From positions 1,364,001 to 1,428,000 of the forward strand of contig NZ_SNYI01000001.1 of the NCBI RefSeq assembly GCF_004362865.1: a DNA stretch of 64,000 nucleotides, given 5' to 3'. The notes under the pieces are model-generated. The model saw nothing but the letters and a program-made list of their open reading frames with translations. It was not told the DNA's origin and did not search any database. Within the stretch, counting starts at the first letter, position 1; every line of letters begins with the position of its first letter. Of the stretch, positions 43,340-51,572 are shown piece by piece. Source of the stretch: Zeaxanthinibacter enoshimensis. GTDB lineage: Bacteria > Bacteroidota > Bacteroidia > Flavobacteriales > Flavobacteriaceae. Both the position numbers and the translations under genes were made by a program.

Positions 43340-43415
43340 TATGTTTGGCAACTGCATATATCCGAGAAACAAAATAGTAATTTTATCCTACACCTACTAT
43401 GGATAAATACTACAA
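43340..43415. repeat. Right end of cassette 4 with partial junction E
   Basis: TATGTTTGGCAAC (43340-43352) is the inverted partner of the cassette 4 left end. After it only a short imperfect palindrome is visible (ATATATCC facing GGATAAAT). The TATG-n3-AGT motif is absent, so this is either a truncated junction or the array's terminal site beside the recombinase operon. Confidence 0.5.
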
Positions 43416-43422
43416 TACGTAA

Positions 43423-44184
43423 TTATTTTCCAAACACCCTCTCCACCAAATACCTTCTCGCCATCTCATCCGTAAACTTTCCTTTGTCTTCAGTCTGTTG
43501 CGTCTGCAACAATTCTTGTTGCGTTGTTGTTGTAAGTGTTGCAGTGTTATCAAAGGACAGGTGTGGCTCGAAATTATAGTTAAAATTCAGCATTATTATC
43601 ACCTTCAGATGCCTTTCAAATTCTACAAATTCATGTAAATCAGGGCTTTCATTTATTTTTTCAATAGAAAATACTTCCTTGTCTCCAAATAGATACCAGA
43701 GGAACAAATCCGAATTAGATAGGTTCTGTTGCAACGCCTGTTGTTGCTGTTGCAACGTCTCCAGCTTGCTGCTGTTTTCCACCTGGGGGATACCACATGG
43801 TCCAGCACTTTCTCTAAAAAACTGAAAATCGCCGTTGTTGATGGCCCTGAATAGCTGCTTGTAATGGATCAAGGCCTGCAATTTTTGAGATTCTTGGTCT
43901 AGTCCAAAGATCTCCTCATTAAACTGGTGAAAGAACTCCAGGTAGGTATGATCAATTTCTGTTGCATACTGTTGTTGCAGGAAGTTGTAAAAGTCGAGCA
44001 CCACTTCTTGCCTAGGTACCAAAATTTCTTCCGCTTGTTCTTTTACAAGCGGAATGGTCCCATTTCGTTGAAGGCGGATCCGAAATCTGGTTTCAAACAA
44101 ATGTTGCTTTACCAACAACGTTTTTTGCCGGGCAGGGGAGCGGCGGTAGTATTCTTTTCTGCTTAGCACTCCAAAATACTTCAT
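43423..44184 (-). CDS. Protein coupled to the island recombinase
   Basis: A 253-aa protein, Gln-rich in parts (runs of Q near 145-155 and 220-230), with no recognisable domain. Its ATG overlaps the recombinase TGA (44181-44184, ATGA), so the two are cotranslated. That position is typical of an accessory or directionality factor for integration and excision, but nothing in the sequence proves it. Codon use is less A+T-rich than in the cassette genes. Confidence 0.6.
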   Translation of the reverse strand: MKYFGVLSRKEYYRRSPARQKTLLVKQHLFETRFRIRLQRNGTIPLVKEQAEEILVPRQEVVLDFYNFLQQQYATEIDHTYLEFFHQFNEEIFGLDQESQKLQALIHYKQLFRAINNGDFQFFRESAGPCGIPQVENSSKLETLQQQQQALQQNLSNSDLFLWYLFGDKEVFSIEKINESPDLHEFVEFERHLKVIIMLNFNYNFEPHLSFDNTATLTTTTQQELLQTQQTEDKGKFTDEMARRYLVERVFGK

Positions 44185-45878
44185 ATACCTGGTTTTTTAA
44201 AGAGATGAGAATAGTCCTGTGGCAGTTGGGCATCAATACTACGCAGGTAGGATTCCAGCGCCTGCATGCTGCTATGACCGGTAATCAGCAGGAGTTTACT
44301 TTTTACTTCAAACGGAGTCATGGTCTTGGCCATTTCCTTATATAAATTGGTAATGCTTGTATGCCGCCAGGAATACAAACCGTACTCGGGTCCTAAACCA
44401 AAATGATCTTTTACCTTTTTGTATTTGCCTGTAAAGTAATTGCGCTTATCACTCTCTTTGGTCCCCCAGGCATGGCCAATACCCCAGGGAGTAATCAGAT
44501 AGGAGTCTTTTGGATATTTTGAGAGATCCGGAAGTTCTTCCAGAAGAATGTCTGGCAGGATCTTAATTTTCACTTTTTTATTTTTTGCCTTTAGCTGAAC
44601 CCGCTTGTGCTTTATATCAATGTCCTCAATTTTTAAGCGGCAAACTTCAATAGGGCGAAGTAGGGGATAGATAATGAATAACACCAATACATATAAAGTG
44701 GGCTCATTCTCCTTTATGTATTTCAACAGCTGTTGTTCCTGCTCCGGGGTGTAAGTCTTATTCCGGGTTGGAAGCGCTTTCAGTTTATTGATGTCCTGAA
44801 TAAAGTTGTATTCGATAAGATCATTGTCCACCATGGTCTGGAAAACAGTACTAAGATCAGTTCTGGCGTTGTTGCGACTCCGGGGACTGGTGTCCATTAA
44901 TACCTGGTTCAGGTATTTTACCACCACCTTTTTATTAATTGCTGTAACAGGTTGCCAGGCATAACCATTCTCACCCAGCCAGTATTCAAACTTCCGAATC
45001 CTGTTTTTAAATTTTACAAAGGAATCGGCCCCCAACATCTTTTCTTTTAACGACATTGCCAGGCTTATTGCCTCTTCAATAGTGACTACTCCATCTTCCG
45101 GTTCTGATCGCCCAACAGCATACTGTTGCTCGTTGTTGCTGATAATGTTGATGTCGGTATGGCCGTTGACAAGACTATCTGTTGGGTTTTTCCCGCCTGG
45201 TTGAACCTCAGTATCCGGTTTGTTGATTTGTTGTTGATTTTTTGTTGATCCGGTCGCGTTTGTTGATTTCTCGTTGATTTTTTGTTGATCGCCCTGATTT
45301 TGTTGATTTGGCGTTGATATTTCGTTGATTTTTCGTTGATCCAGGGCGACAGATCGTTCTTCCGAGTGCACGTTTTCAGAGACGGATTCTTCAGCGATCG
45401 AATCTGTAGTTGATGTGCTGTTCCAAAAGTTGTTGGCCGGGAGGGTCTGTAAAACAACAGGCTCCGGAGCCTTGTCAACTTTTTTCGCTGCTTTTCTACC
45501 TTCGGGGTAGTGGCCCGAAAAGTAGGGTTGTGGGACACGATTTGCGATGGATTTCGGCAGGTAGTCCTCGCCCAGTATCTTTCGTATTAAATGGGTGTTA
45601 TCCTGGTAGGGATCAAAACCATTTTTGAGTAAGAACAGTAGATTTCGTTTGAGCGGTTCCAGCACAGCCATCCGCTCTTCCTTAGTTTTAAAGGTGTTGG
45701 CGTGGGCTTTCTGATTTTTCTGGCGTACCATTTTTCCGGTTTCCGGATGCCGGAAGGAGAAGTAGACATGCCAGTATTTCTCCAAGGCCTTCTTGCGGAT
45801 CTCATCGGGGAGCATATCCCAGTCTTCTAATTTCACTCCCCCGGTGTAGATTTTGGGTTCGCTGTAAGCCTTTTTCAT
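44181..45878 (-). CDS. Tyrosine recombinase (island integrase)
   Basis: About 565 aa. The N-terminal arm-binding part (MKKAYSEPKIYTGGVKLEDW) is followed by a low-complexity Gln/Asn/Ser linker, a SAM-like core-binding domain, and the catalytic domain. Visible catalytic residues: Arg in LLRPIEVCRL, Lys in the KNKKVKIKIL beta-hairpin, YSWRH (HxxR box with Tyr for the first His), TGH, and nucleophile Tyr in LESYLR. The open frame reaches 45959, but the ATG at 45878 gives the usual Bacteroidota start. It reads away from the tRNA gene only about 250 bp off and is the obvious candidate for integrating the island. Confidence 0.85.
   Translation of the reverse strand: MKKAYSEPKIYTGGVKLEDWDMLPDEIRKKALEKYWHVYFSFRHPETGKMVRQKNQKAHANTFKTKEERMAVLEPLKRNLLFLLKNGFDPYQDNTHLIRKILGEDYLPKSIANRVPQPYFSGHYPEGRKAAKKVDKAPEPVVLQTLPANNFWNSTSTTDSIAEESVSENVHSEERSVALDQRKINEISTPNQQNQGDQQKINEKSTNATGSTKNQQQINKPDTEVQPGGKNPTDSLVNGHTDINIISNNEQQYAVGRSEPEDGVVTIEEAISLAMSLKEKMLGADSFVKFKNRIRKFEYWLGENGYAWQPVTAINKKVVVKYLNQVLMDTSPRSRNNARTDLSTVFQTMVDNDLIEYNFIQDINKLKALPTRNKTYTPEQEQQLLKYIKENEPTLYVLVLFIIYPLLRPIEVCRLKIEDIDIKHKRVQLKAKNKKVKIKILPDILLEELPDLSKYPKDSYLITPWGIGHAWGTKESDKRNYFTGKYKKVKDHFGLGPEYGLYSWRHTSITNLYKEMAKTMTPFEVKSKLLLITGHSSMQALESYLRSIDAQLPQDYSHLFKKPGI
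45220..45345. repeat. GTTGAT-rich repeat in the recombinase linker
   Basis: GTTGAT followed by T-rich spacers recurs about ten times at roughly 10-18 bp intervals. On the coding strand this gives reiterated KINEIST/QQKINEKST/QQQINK peptides between the arm-binding and core domains. Such a tract can change length by slippage. Confidence 0.6.
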
Positions 45879-46087
45879 GTTAAAAACGTGTCCATTTTCG
45901 TGTACTGCCTGTAAAAGTACGGTAAGTGTCATCTTCAAAAAAGAATTATGAGCACACATTTAGGCAATTTTCTACCCTCTTATGAACAGGTTTTCAACTT
46001 TTTTCTCAGCGCCTCGAATGTCTGTAATTTTGATATAAATAACTGTAAGACAATTATTTAAATGCTGATTTTTTAAGTTTATCCCAC

Positions 46088-46118
46088 AAAAAAACCGGAT
46101 ACTTTCGTAACCGGTTTT
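46088..46118 (-). terminator. Intrinsic terminator downstream of tRNA-Met
   Basis: Read on the minus strand, AAAACCGG and CCGGTTTT form a stem closing a 12-nt loop, followed by further T residues. It starts 6 bp past the tRNA 3' end. Confidence 0.75.
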
Positions 46119-46123
46119 CTTAG

Positions 46124-46196
<73 letters not shown>

Positions 46197-46322
46197 ATGT
46201 GGACTGCAAATATACAATGGTTTTTTAGACTAATCAAAGCCTTTGGATAAATATTTTTAGAAGCCCGTTTCCTTCAAAAAAAACATAAAATCCATACCTT
46301 CGGAACTTGCCAAACCGTACCT

Positions 46323-47705
46323 ATGGAGACCATCAATAACTTTTTATCAGGCCTGATTCCCTATGCTGAATGGATCATGCTCTTCCTCGTGATCGGGGGA
46401 GGTCTTTTTCTCGTTATCTACTCCCGCGCCATGCCCTACCGCTACTTCCGCCATGCCATCAGCATCACCGCAGGGAAGTACGACGATCCCAATGATCCGG
46501 GCGAAGTGAGCCACTACCAGGCCCTGTCCTCGGCCGTGGCGGCAACCGTGGGACTGGGGAATATCTCCGGGGTGGCCATCGCTATCTATATGGGCGGACC
46601 CGGGGTGATCTTCTGGATCTGGGTGACCGCGGTGGTCGGGATGTGTATCAAATTCTATTCCTGCTCCCTGGCTATCATGTACCGGGACCAGGACAGCGCC
46701 GGGAACCTGCAGGGTGGCCCCATGTACTATATCACCAAAGGGATCGGACCCAAAGCCAAACCCCTGGCGCAGTTCTTCTGCGTGGCAGGATTGGTGGGTT
46801 TCCTTGGAGTCTTTACAGTGAACCAGTTCACCCAGACCTTTATGAACGTGGTGGAGCCGGATGCCAACCTGTTCACCATGGGCGAATTCAACTGGAAACT
46901 CACCATCGGGATCGTACTCTCGATCATTACATCTTTAGTGATCTTCGGCGGTCTCAAAAAGATCGCAAAAGTGGCCACCGCCATCGTGCCCTTTATGGTG
47001 GTGCTCTACTTTATCTCGGTCTTCGTGGTGATGTTCTTTAATGCCGGGCAGATCCTTCCGTCCCTGGAACTGATCGTCTCTGAAGCTTTTAACTTTAAGA
47101 CCATGGTGGCCGGTGGCTTTTGGGGGATGGTGATCCTGGGGGTAAGACGGGCGGTGTTCTCCAATGAAGCCGGGCTGGGTAGTGCTCCCATGTACCACGG
47201 GCAGTCGCGCACCAAGGAGCCCATTCAAGAAGGTCTGGTTGCTATGCTGGGCCCATTCATCGATACTATCGTAGTTTGTACACTGACGGCCGTCGTCATT
47301 ATCCTGAGCGGGGCCTACCTGGAAGCTGAAAGCAATGGCATACTGATGACCCTTATCGCTTTCGAAAAATCGCTCTTCGGCTACGGGGATGTATTATTAA
47401 TGTTAATAGTTGCCGCTTTTGCGCTCTCTACCTTGTTCACTTATTCGTATTATGGTACCAAATGCCTGTCTTTCCTTACCAATGCAAAGATCGGCAAGTA
47501 TTTTAACGTATATTATATAGCTACCATTACCTTTGCGGCGGTCGCATCTGTAGACCTGGTGATCAACCTGATCGACCTGGCCTACGCCCTGATGTGTATC
47601 CCCAACATGATCGCGGTGCTCTACCTGGCGCCCCGTGTAAACAAGGAAATGAACCGTTATTTTAAAAATCTCAAAGATGGCAGAGCACAAAGCAGGATTC
47701 GTTAA
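46323..47705 (+). CDS. Alanine/glycine:cation symporter (AGCS family)
   Basis: A 460-aa inner-membrane protein with about 10 hydrophobic helices. Family signatures are present: HYQALSSAVAATVGLGNISGVAIAIYMGGPG near residues 60-95 and AVFSNEAGLGSAPMYHG near 280. These carriers import alanine or glycine with Na+ or H+. Length is typical. The gene begins the conserved chromosomal segment right of the tRNA, and its end overlaps the era start by 29 bp, so the two are cotranscribed. Confidence 0.92.
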   Translation: METINNFLSGLIPYAEWIMLFLVIGGGLFLVIYSRAMPYRYFRHAISITAGKYDDPNDPGEVSHYQALSSAVAATVGLGNISGVAIAIYMGGPGVIFWIWVTAVVGMCIKFYSCSLAIMYRDQDSAGNLQGGPMYYITKGIGPKAKPLAQFFCVAGLVGFLGVFTVNQFTQTFMNVVEPDANLFTMGEFNWKLTIGIVLSIITSLVIFGGLKKIAKVATAIVPFMVVLYFISVFVVMFFNAGQILPSLELIVSEAFNFKTMVAGGFWGMVILGVRRAVFSNEAGLGSAPMYHGQSRTKEPIQEGLVAMLGPFIDTIVVCTLTAVVIILSGAYLEAESNGILMTLIAFEKSLFGYGDVLLMLIVAAFALSTLFTYSYYGTKCLSFLTNAKIGKYFNVYYIATITFAAVASVDLVINLIDLAYALMCIPNMIAVLYLAPRVNKEMNRYFKNLKDGRAQSRIR

Positions 47706-48564
47706 TATCATAGGAAACCCCAACGTGGGGAAATCAACTCTGATGAATGCCTTTGTAGGCGAGAAACTGTCTATCATCACTTCCAAAGCCCAGACCACAC
47801 GGCACCGTATCCTCGGGATTGTCAACGGGGATGATTTCCAGGTGATCCTTTCCGATACCCCCGGGATCATCAAACCGGCCTACGAACTGCAGCAGTCCAT
47901 GATGGATTTCGTTAAAAGCGCTTTTGAAGATGCCGACGTCCTCCTATATATCGTGGAGATCGGGGAACAATCTCTGAAAGATGAAAAGTTCTTCGAGAAA
48001 CTGCAGAATACCGATATCCCTATCCTGCTGCTGATCAACAAGATCGACAAATCTAACCAGGAAACCCTGGAAGCCCAGGTCGACCACTGGAAAGAGCAAT
48101 TGCCCAATGCCGAGATCATCCCGATCTCTGCCCTGCGTGGCTTTAACGTGGCCGAGGTGTTCAACCGGATCATTGAGCTCCTACCTGAAGCCCCGCCTTA
48201 CTACCCGAAAGACCAGCTGACCGATAAGCCCGAGCGCTTCTTCGTAAACGAGATCATCCGGGAAAAGATACTGCAGCAATACAAGAAAGAGATCCCCTAC
48301 GCGGTGGAGATCGAGACCGAAGAGTTCTTCGAGGAAGAAAATATTATCCGCATCCGCTCCGTGATCATGGTGGAGCGCGAATCCCAGAAGGGGATCATTA
48401 TCGGCCACAAAGGGAATGCCCTGAAAGGTGTAGGTATCGATGCCCGTAAAGACCTGGAAAAATTCTTCGATAAACAAGTACACATAGAACTCTATGTAAA
48501 GGTGAACAAGAACTGGCGGAGCGATCCGAGACAGTTGCGCCGCTTTGGGTACAACAAAAAATAA
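47677..48564 (+). CDS. era: GTPase Era
   Basis: A 295-aa Era GTPase required for 16S rRNA processing and 30S maturation. G1 is GNPNVGKST (residues 13-21), G3 is DTPGI, G4 is NKID, and the C-terminal KH domain contains GHKGNALKGVGIDARKDLEKFF. Full length. The start lies within the end of the symporter gene. The sequence after the stop, 48565-48821, has no gene and no clear terminator. Confidence 0.98.
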   Translation: MAEHKAGFVNIIGNPNVGKSTLMNAFVGEKLSIITSKAQTTRHRILGIVNGDDFQVILSDTPGIIKPAYELQQSMMDFVKSAFEDADVLLYIVEIGEQSLKDEKFFEKLQNTDIPILLLINKIDKSNQETLEAQVDHWKEQLPNAEIIPISALRGFNVAEVFNRIIELLPEAPPYYPKDQLTDKPERFFVNEIIREKILQQYKKEIPYAVEIETEEFFEEENIIRIRSVIMVERESQKGIIIGHKGNALKGVGIDARKDLEKFFDKQVHIELYVKVNKNWRSDPRQLRRFGYNKK

Positions 48565-48821
48565 TTTTTAATTTTTTTTTCTTCCCCGGGGGGTGTGCGA
48601 TCAGTTTTTGCTGGTTTCAATAAGCTTCTCTGCCTGAATATTTTATCTTCTTCCTGGCTCTGCTAACCCCGGTTTTATTACACCTTCTCCCCCTAATCGA
48701 GACACCTTTTCTCCTGATAAAGCGCCGGTTTTTGGCAGTTGAGATGAAAGGATTGTAGTACATTTGGGTATCGATAAAGTGCGAATTTTATCGGTGAATG
48801 GTTTTAAATTCCCCCGAACCC

Positions 48822-49532
48822 ATGAAAAATGTCGTCATTTTCGGAGCATCCGGCCATGGCAGTGTAGTGCTGGACTGCATTGAACAACAGGGCAAATACA
48901 ATGTCGTGGGGTTTGTTGATTCCTTCAAGAAGAAGGGCAGGAAATTCAATGGGTACGAGATCCTGGGTTCTGAGAACGATCTTCCTTATCTAAAAGACAA
49001 GTTCAATATTAAAGGCGGGATAGTAGCTATCGGGGACAACTGGATCCGGAAGATCATGGTGGATAAGATAACCGCTATTTTACCGGGTTTCAATTTCATT
49101 ACAGCCATTCACCCCAGGACGATCATCGGCCGGGGAGTGGTTATCGGTCGCGGAACCGTGATCATGCCCGGTACTACGGTCAACGCAAATTCCATTATCG
49201 GGGATTTCTGTATCCTGAACACCAATTCATCCCTGGATCACGACGGTCATATGAAAGAGTATTCCAGCCTGGCTCCTATGGTCTGTACCGGTGGAAACCT
49301 GGAACTGGGGCAATTCTCGGTCATCGGGCTGGGGACCAACGTGATCGAAAGTATCAGCATAGGGGACCACACCGTTATAGGTGCAGGTTCACTGCTTGTG
49401 CACAGTATGCCGGGCCAGGTGGTGGCCTATGGCTCGCCTGCAAGGATCATCCGCGGCAGGGTCATCGGGGAGCCTTACCTGGCAGGAAGCAAGAAATCGA
49501 ATTCCTATCCCTTGTTCTTTAACGATTACTGA
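48822..49532 (+). CDS. NeuD/PglD-like sugar acyltransferase
   Basis: About 236 aa. Residues 1-75 form a Rossmann-like PglD N-terminal domain (VVIFGASGHGSVVLDCI). From about 95 there are left-handed beta-helix hexapeptide repeats (TIIGRGVVIGRGTVIMPGTTV), and the catalytic-His segment SSLDHDGHM is present. Such enzymes acetylate amino sugars for capsule or glycoprotein synthesis using acetyl-CoA. I chose the ATG at 48822; an upstream in-frame ATG at 48798 adds eight unconserved residues. It stands alone between era and der, so the specific substrate cannot be deduced. Confidence 0.88.
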   Translation: MKNVVIFGASGHGSVVLDCIEQQGKYNVVGFVDSFKKKGRKFNGYEILGSENDLPYLKDKFNIKGGIVAIGDNWIRKIMVDKITAILPGFNFITAIHPRTIIGRGVVIGRGTVIMPGTTVNANSIIGDFCILNTNSSLDHDGHMKEYSSLAPMVCTGGNLELGQFSVIGLGTNVIESISIGDHTVIGAGSLLVHSMPGQVVAYGSPARIIRGRVIGEPYLAGSKKSNSYPLFFNDY

Positions 49533-49627
49533 TACCCCTCTTCCTTTTGCGCTGGTTGCCAGGCCTCGAAAATGCTATCGGACACCTTAAGAGTGCTATT
49601 TCTCCCATTTTTCTCCTTCTTAAATAC

Positions 49628-49635
49628 TACCTTTG
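49628..49635 (+). promoter_or_regulatory. Possible Bacteroidota -7 element upstream of der
   Basis: TACCTTTG matches the TAnnTTTG -7 consensus of Bacteroidota sigma-70 promoters and lies 18 bp before the der ATG. No clear -33 TTG box is seen at the expected distance. Confidence 0.4.
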
Positions 49636-49652
49636 CAGCCTAATTGAATAAT

Positions 49653-50954
49653 ATGGGTGCCATTGTTGCCATTGTAGGACGACCTAATGTAGGGAAGTCG
49701 ACTTTCTTTAACCGCATGCTGCAGCGCAGGGAAGCTATCGTAGATGCGACCAGTGGGGTGACCCGTGATCGCCACTATGGGAAAAGCGACTGGAACGGGA
49801 AGGAGTTCTCGCTGATCGATACCGGTGGGTACGTGGTTGGTAGTGATGATGTCTTCGAGGAAGCCATTGACCAGCAGGTGAACCTGGCTATCGACGAGGC
49901 TGATGCCATTCTCTTTATGGTGGATGTTGAAACCGGGGTTACCGGGATGGATGAAGATGTGGCCAAGTTACTGCGCAAGGTAGACAAGCCCGTATTCCTG
50001 GTGGTCAACAAAGTTGATAATGCCAAGCGAAGTGAGGACGCGGTGGAGTTCTATTCCCTTGGACTCGGTGAATACTATACCATCTCCAGTATCAATGGAA
50101 GCGGTACCGGGGAACTACTTGATGCCCTGGTAGAGGTACTGCCCGAAGGGGAACTTCCTGCAGACGACCTGCCCCGCTTCGCGGTGGTCGGAAGACCTAA
50201 CGCAGGGAAGTCGAGCTTCGTCAACGCCCTGATAGGGGAGGAGCGCAATATTGTAACCGATATCGCCGGTACTACCCGCGATAGTATTGATACCAAGTAC
50301 AACCAGTTCGGGTTCGATTTCTACCTGGTGGATACCGCCGGGATCCGCCGAAAGGCTAAAGTAAGGGAAGACCTCGAATTCTATTCGGTCATGAGGGCGG
50401 TACGCTCTATAGAATACAGTGATGTCTGCCTCCTGCTCCTGGATGCCACCCGTGGTTTTGACGGACAGGTAGAGAACATCTTCTGGCTGGCCCAACGCAA
50501 TAACAAAGGGATAGTCATCCTGGTGAATAAATGGGACCTGGTGGATAAGGACACCCACTCCGTAAAGGAATATACCAAGATGATCAAACAACGGATAGAG
50601 CCTTTTACCGATGTACCTATCCTCTTCATTTCTGCGCTTACCAAGCAACGTCTCTACAAGGCGATGGAAACCGCGGTCGAAGTATTTAAAAACCGCAGCA
50701 AACGTATCCCTACCCGTAAACTGAACGATGTGATGCTGCCCATCATCGAGCGCACTCCACCACCGGCCTACAAGGGTAAATACGTGAAAATTAAATTCTG
50801 CACCCAGTTACCCACCCATTACCCGCAGTTCGCGTTCTTCTGTAACCTCCCGCAATATGTTCGGGAACCATACAAACGCTTCCTGGAGAATAAACTCAGA
50901 GAGCAGTTCGATTTTACGGGAGTGCCGGTTACTATATTTATGAGGAAAAAATAG
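49653..50954 (+). CDS. der: GTPase Der (EngA)
   Basis: A 433-aa protein with two tandem GTPase domains: GRPNVGKST near residue 8 with DTGGY, NKVD; and GRPNAGKSS near 180 with DTAGI, NKWD. A C-terminal KH-like domain follows. Der is needed for 50S subunit assembly. The ATG at 49653 is preferred to a TTG nine bases upstream. A perfect hairpin spans the stop codon. Confidence 0.98.
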   Translation: MGAIVAIVGRPNVGKSTFFNRMLQRREAIVDATSGVTRDRHYGKSDWNGKEFSLIDTGGYVVGSDDVFEEAIDQQVNLAIDEADAILFMVDVETGVTGMDEDVAKLLRKVDKPVFLVVNKVDNAKRSEDAVEFYSLGLGEYYTISSINGSGTGELLDALVEVLPEGELPADDLPRFAVVGRPNAGKSSFVNALIGEERNIVTDIAGTTRDSIDTKYNQFGFDFYLVDTAGIRRKAKVREDLEFYSVMRAVRSIEYSDVCLLLLDATRGFDGQVENIFWLAQRNNKGIVILVNKWDLVDKDTHSVKEYTKMIKQRIEPFTDVPILFISALTKQRLYKAMETAVEVFKNRSKRIPTRKLNDVMLPIIERTPPPAYKGKYVKIKFCTQLPTHYPQFAFFCNLPQYVREPYKRFLENKLREQFDFTGVPVTIFMRKK

Positions 50955-50970
50955 CGTGGCTATTTTTTCC
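50944..50970 (+). terminator. Terminator-like hairpin across the der stop codon
   Basis: A perfect 12-bp stem, GGAAAAAATAGC facing GCTATTTTTTCC, with a GTG loop. The der TAG is in the left arm and the T-run is in the right arm. Confidence 0.65.
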
Positions 50971-50976
50971 GGGATG

Positions 50977-51003
50977 CCGTCACACCGTCACGCCGTCACA
51001 CCG
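50977..51003. repeat. Octamer array, left of the four-helix-bundle gene
   Basis: Three units of CCGTCACA/CCGTCACG. On the minus strand this reads GTGTGACG, GCGTGACG, GTGTGACG, the same variants seen in the array at 51496-51545 but in inverted orientation. Confidence 0.75.
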
Positions 51004-51063
51004 GAAAACCTGTAGCAAGCGACGTCTCTATAAATGAGTCAATACTTGAAGCTATCGTCCCAA

Positions 51064-51417
51064 TTACACTAGTTGCTTACTTAGGCTATCTTGCAATCGG
51101 TATAGCATTTTCCTGACCGAAATGAGTAACTGAATGGGGAGATCCTCTTTCCTGATGTAATTAAGTTCTTGCACTAAAACAAAATAAGTGTCTAGTTCGG
51201 CTAAGGAGGAGTAAGATATTCTTATAAATCGCAGATAGTCTTTTGTAGATCTTCTGGTGGCTCCTTCGGCAATATTTGCAGGTATAGAAATAGCAGCTCT
51301 CCGCATCTGCGATGCTAATTCAAATTGCTCTTCCTTCGGTAATCGCTTACTACACAGGTATACTTCTTTTACCAGCTCTATACTCTTTTTCCAGACATCC
51401 AGTTGTGTATGTATCAT
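51064..51417 (-). CDS. Four-helix-bundle protein (S23/IVP family)
   Basis: A 117-aa, all-helical protein with the family's marks: LDVWKKSIELVKEVY, LASQMRRAAISIPANIAEGA, and RFIRISYSSLAELDTYFVLVQ. Relatives occur in 23S rRNA intervening sequences and as Avd-like partners of diversity-generating retroelements, but most, like this one, are orphan genes of unknown function. It lies between two inverted octamer arrays (50977-51003 and 51496-51545) in an otherwise conserved region, which suggests that gene and arrays arrived as a unit (inference). Confidence 0.9.
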   Translation of the reverse strand: MIHTQLDVWKKSIELVKEVYLCSKRLPKEEQFELASQMRRAAISIPANIAEGATRRSTKDYLRFIRISYSSLAELDTYFVLVQELNYIRKEDLPIQLLISVRKMLYRLQDSLSKQLV

Positions 51418-51495
51418 GAATATTAAATTTCATGATAAGATAATCCGACTCATTACCTTTAATTTGCACTCCGCTTTCTAAATAACAAAATTTCA

Positions 51496-51545
51496 GTGAG
51501 ACGGTATGACGGTATGACGGTATGACGGTGTGACCGCGTGACGGC
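51496..51545. repeat. Octamer array, right of the four-helix-bundle gene
   Basis: Six 8-bp units: GTGAGACG, three GTATGACG, GTGTGACC, GCGTGACG. Inverted relative to the array at 50977-51003. Confidence 0.8.
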
Positions 51546-51572
51546 AAGCGGCGGCTACCAGCCGCCGCTTGC
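51544..51572 (-). terminator. Strong hairpin across the TPM gene stop codon
   Basis: Perfect 13-bp arms with a 3-nt loop; the minus-strand TAG of the TPM gene lies at the loop. There is no T-run, so it may stabilise the mRNA 3' end rather than terminate on its own. Confidence 0.55.

Larger units (their letters stand above)
39920..43352. mobile_element. Array of four gene cassettes with cassette-specific terminal repeats
   Basis: Four blocks follow in series, each with one minus-strand gene or gene pair. Each is bracketed by its own inverted terminal repeat: block 1 at 39920/40564 (GTTGGGCATA), block 2 at 40691/41379 (TTAAGTGCTGGTTTC), block 3 at 41508/42169 (GTTGGCGTTAGTATT), block 4 at 42302/43340 (GTTGCCAAACGTA). 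Arms within a block match at 10-15 bp with only transitions, but differ between blocks. The junctions between blocks are palindromes of 142, 144 and 146 bp. This is the arrangement expected for integron-like cassettes. No IntI-type integrase is visible in the window. Confidence 0.7.

Noticed and set aside
45879-45959. Upstream 27-residue extension of the recombinase (MCAHNSFLKMTLTVLLQAVH and on)
   Set aside because: The extension does not resemble the usual start of Bacteroidota recombinases; MKKAYSEPKIY at 45878 is more likely.
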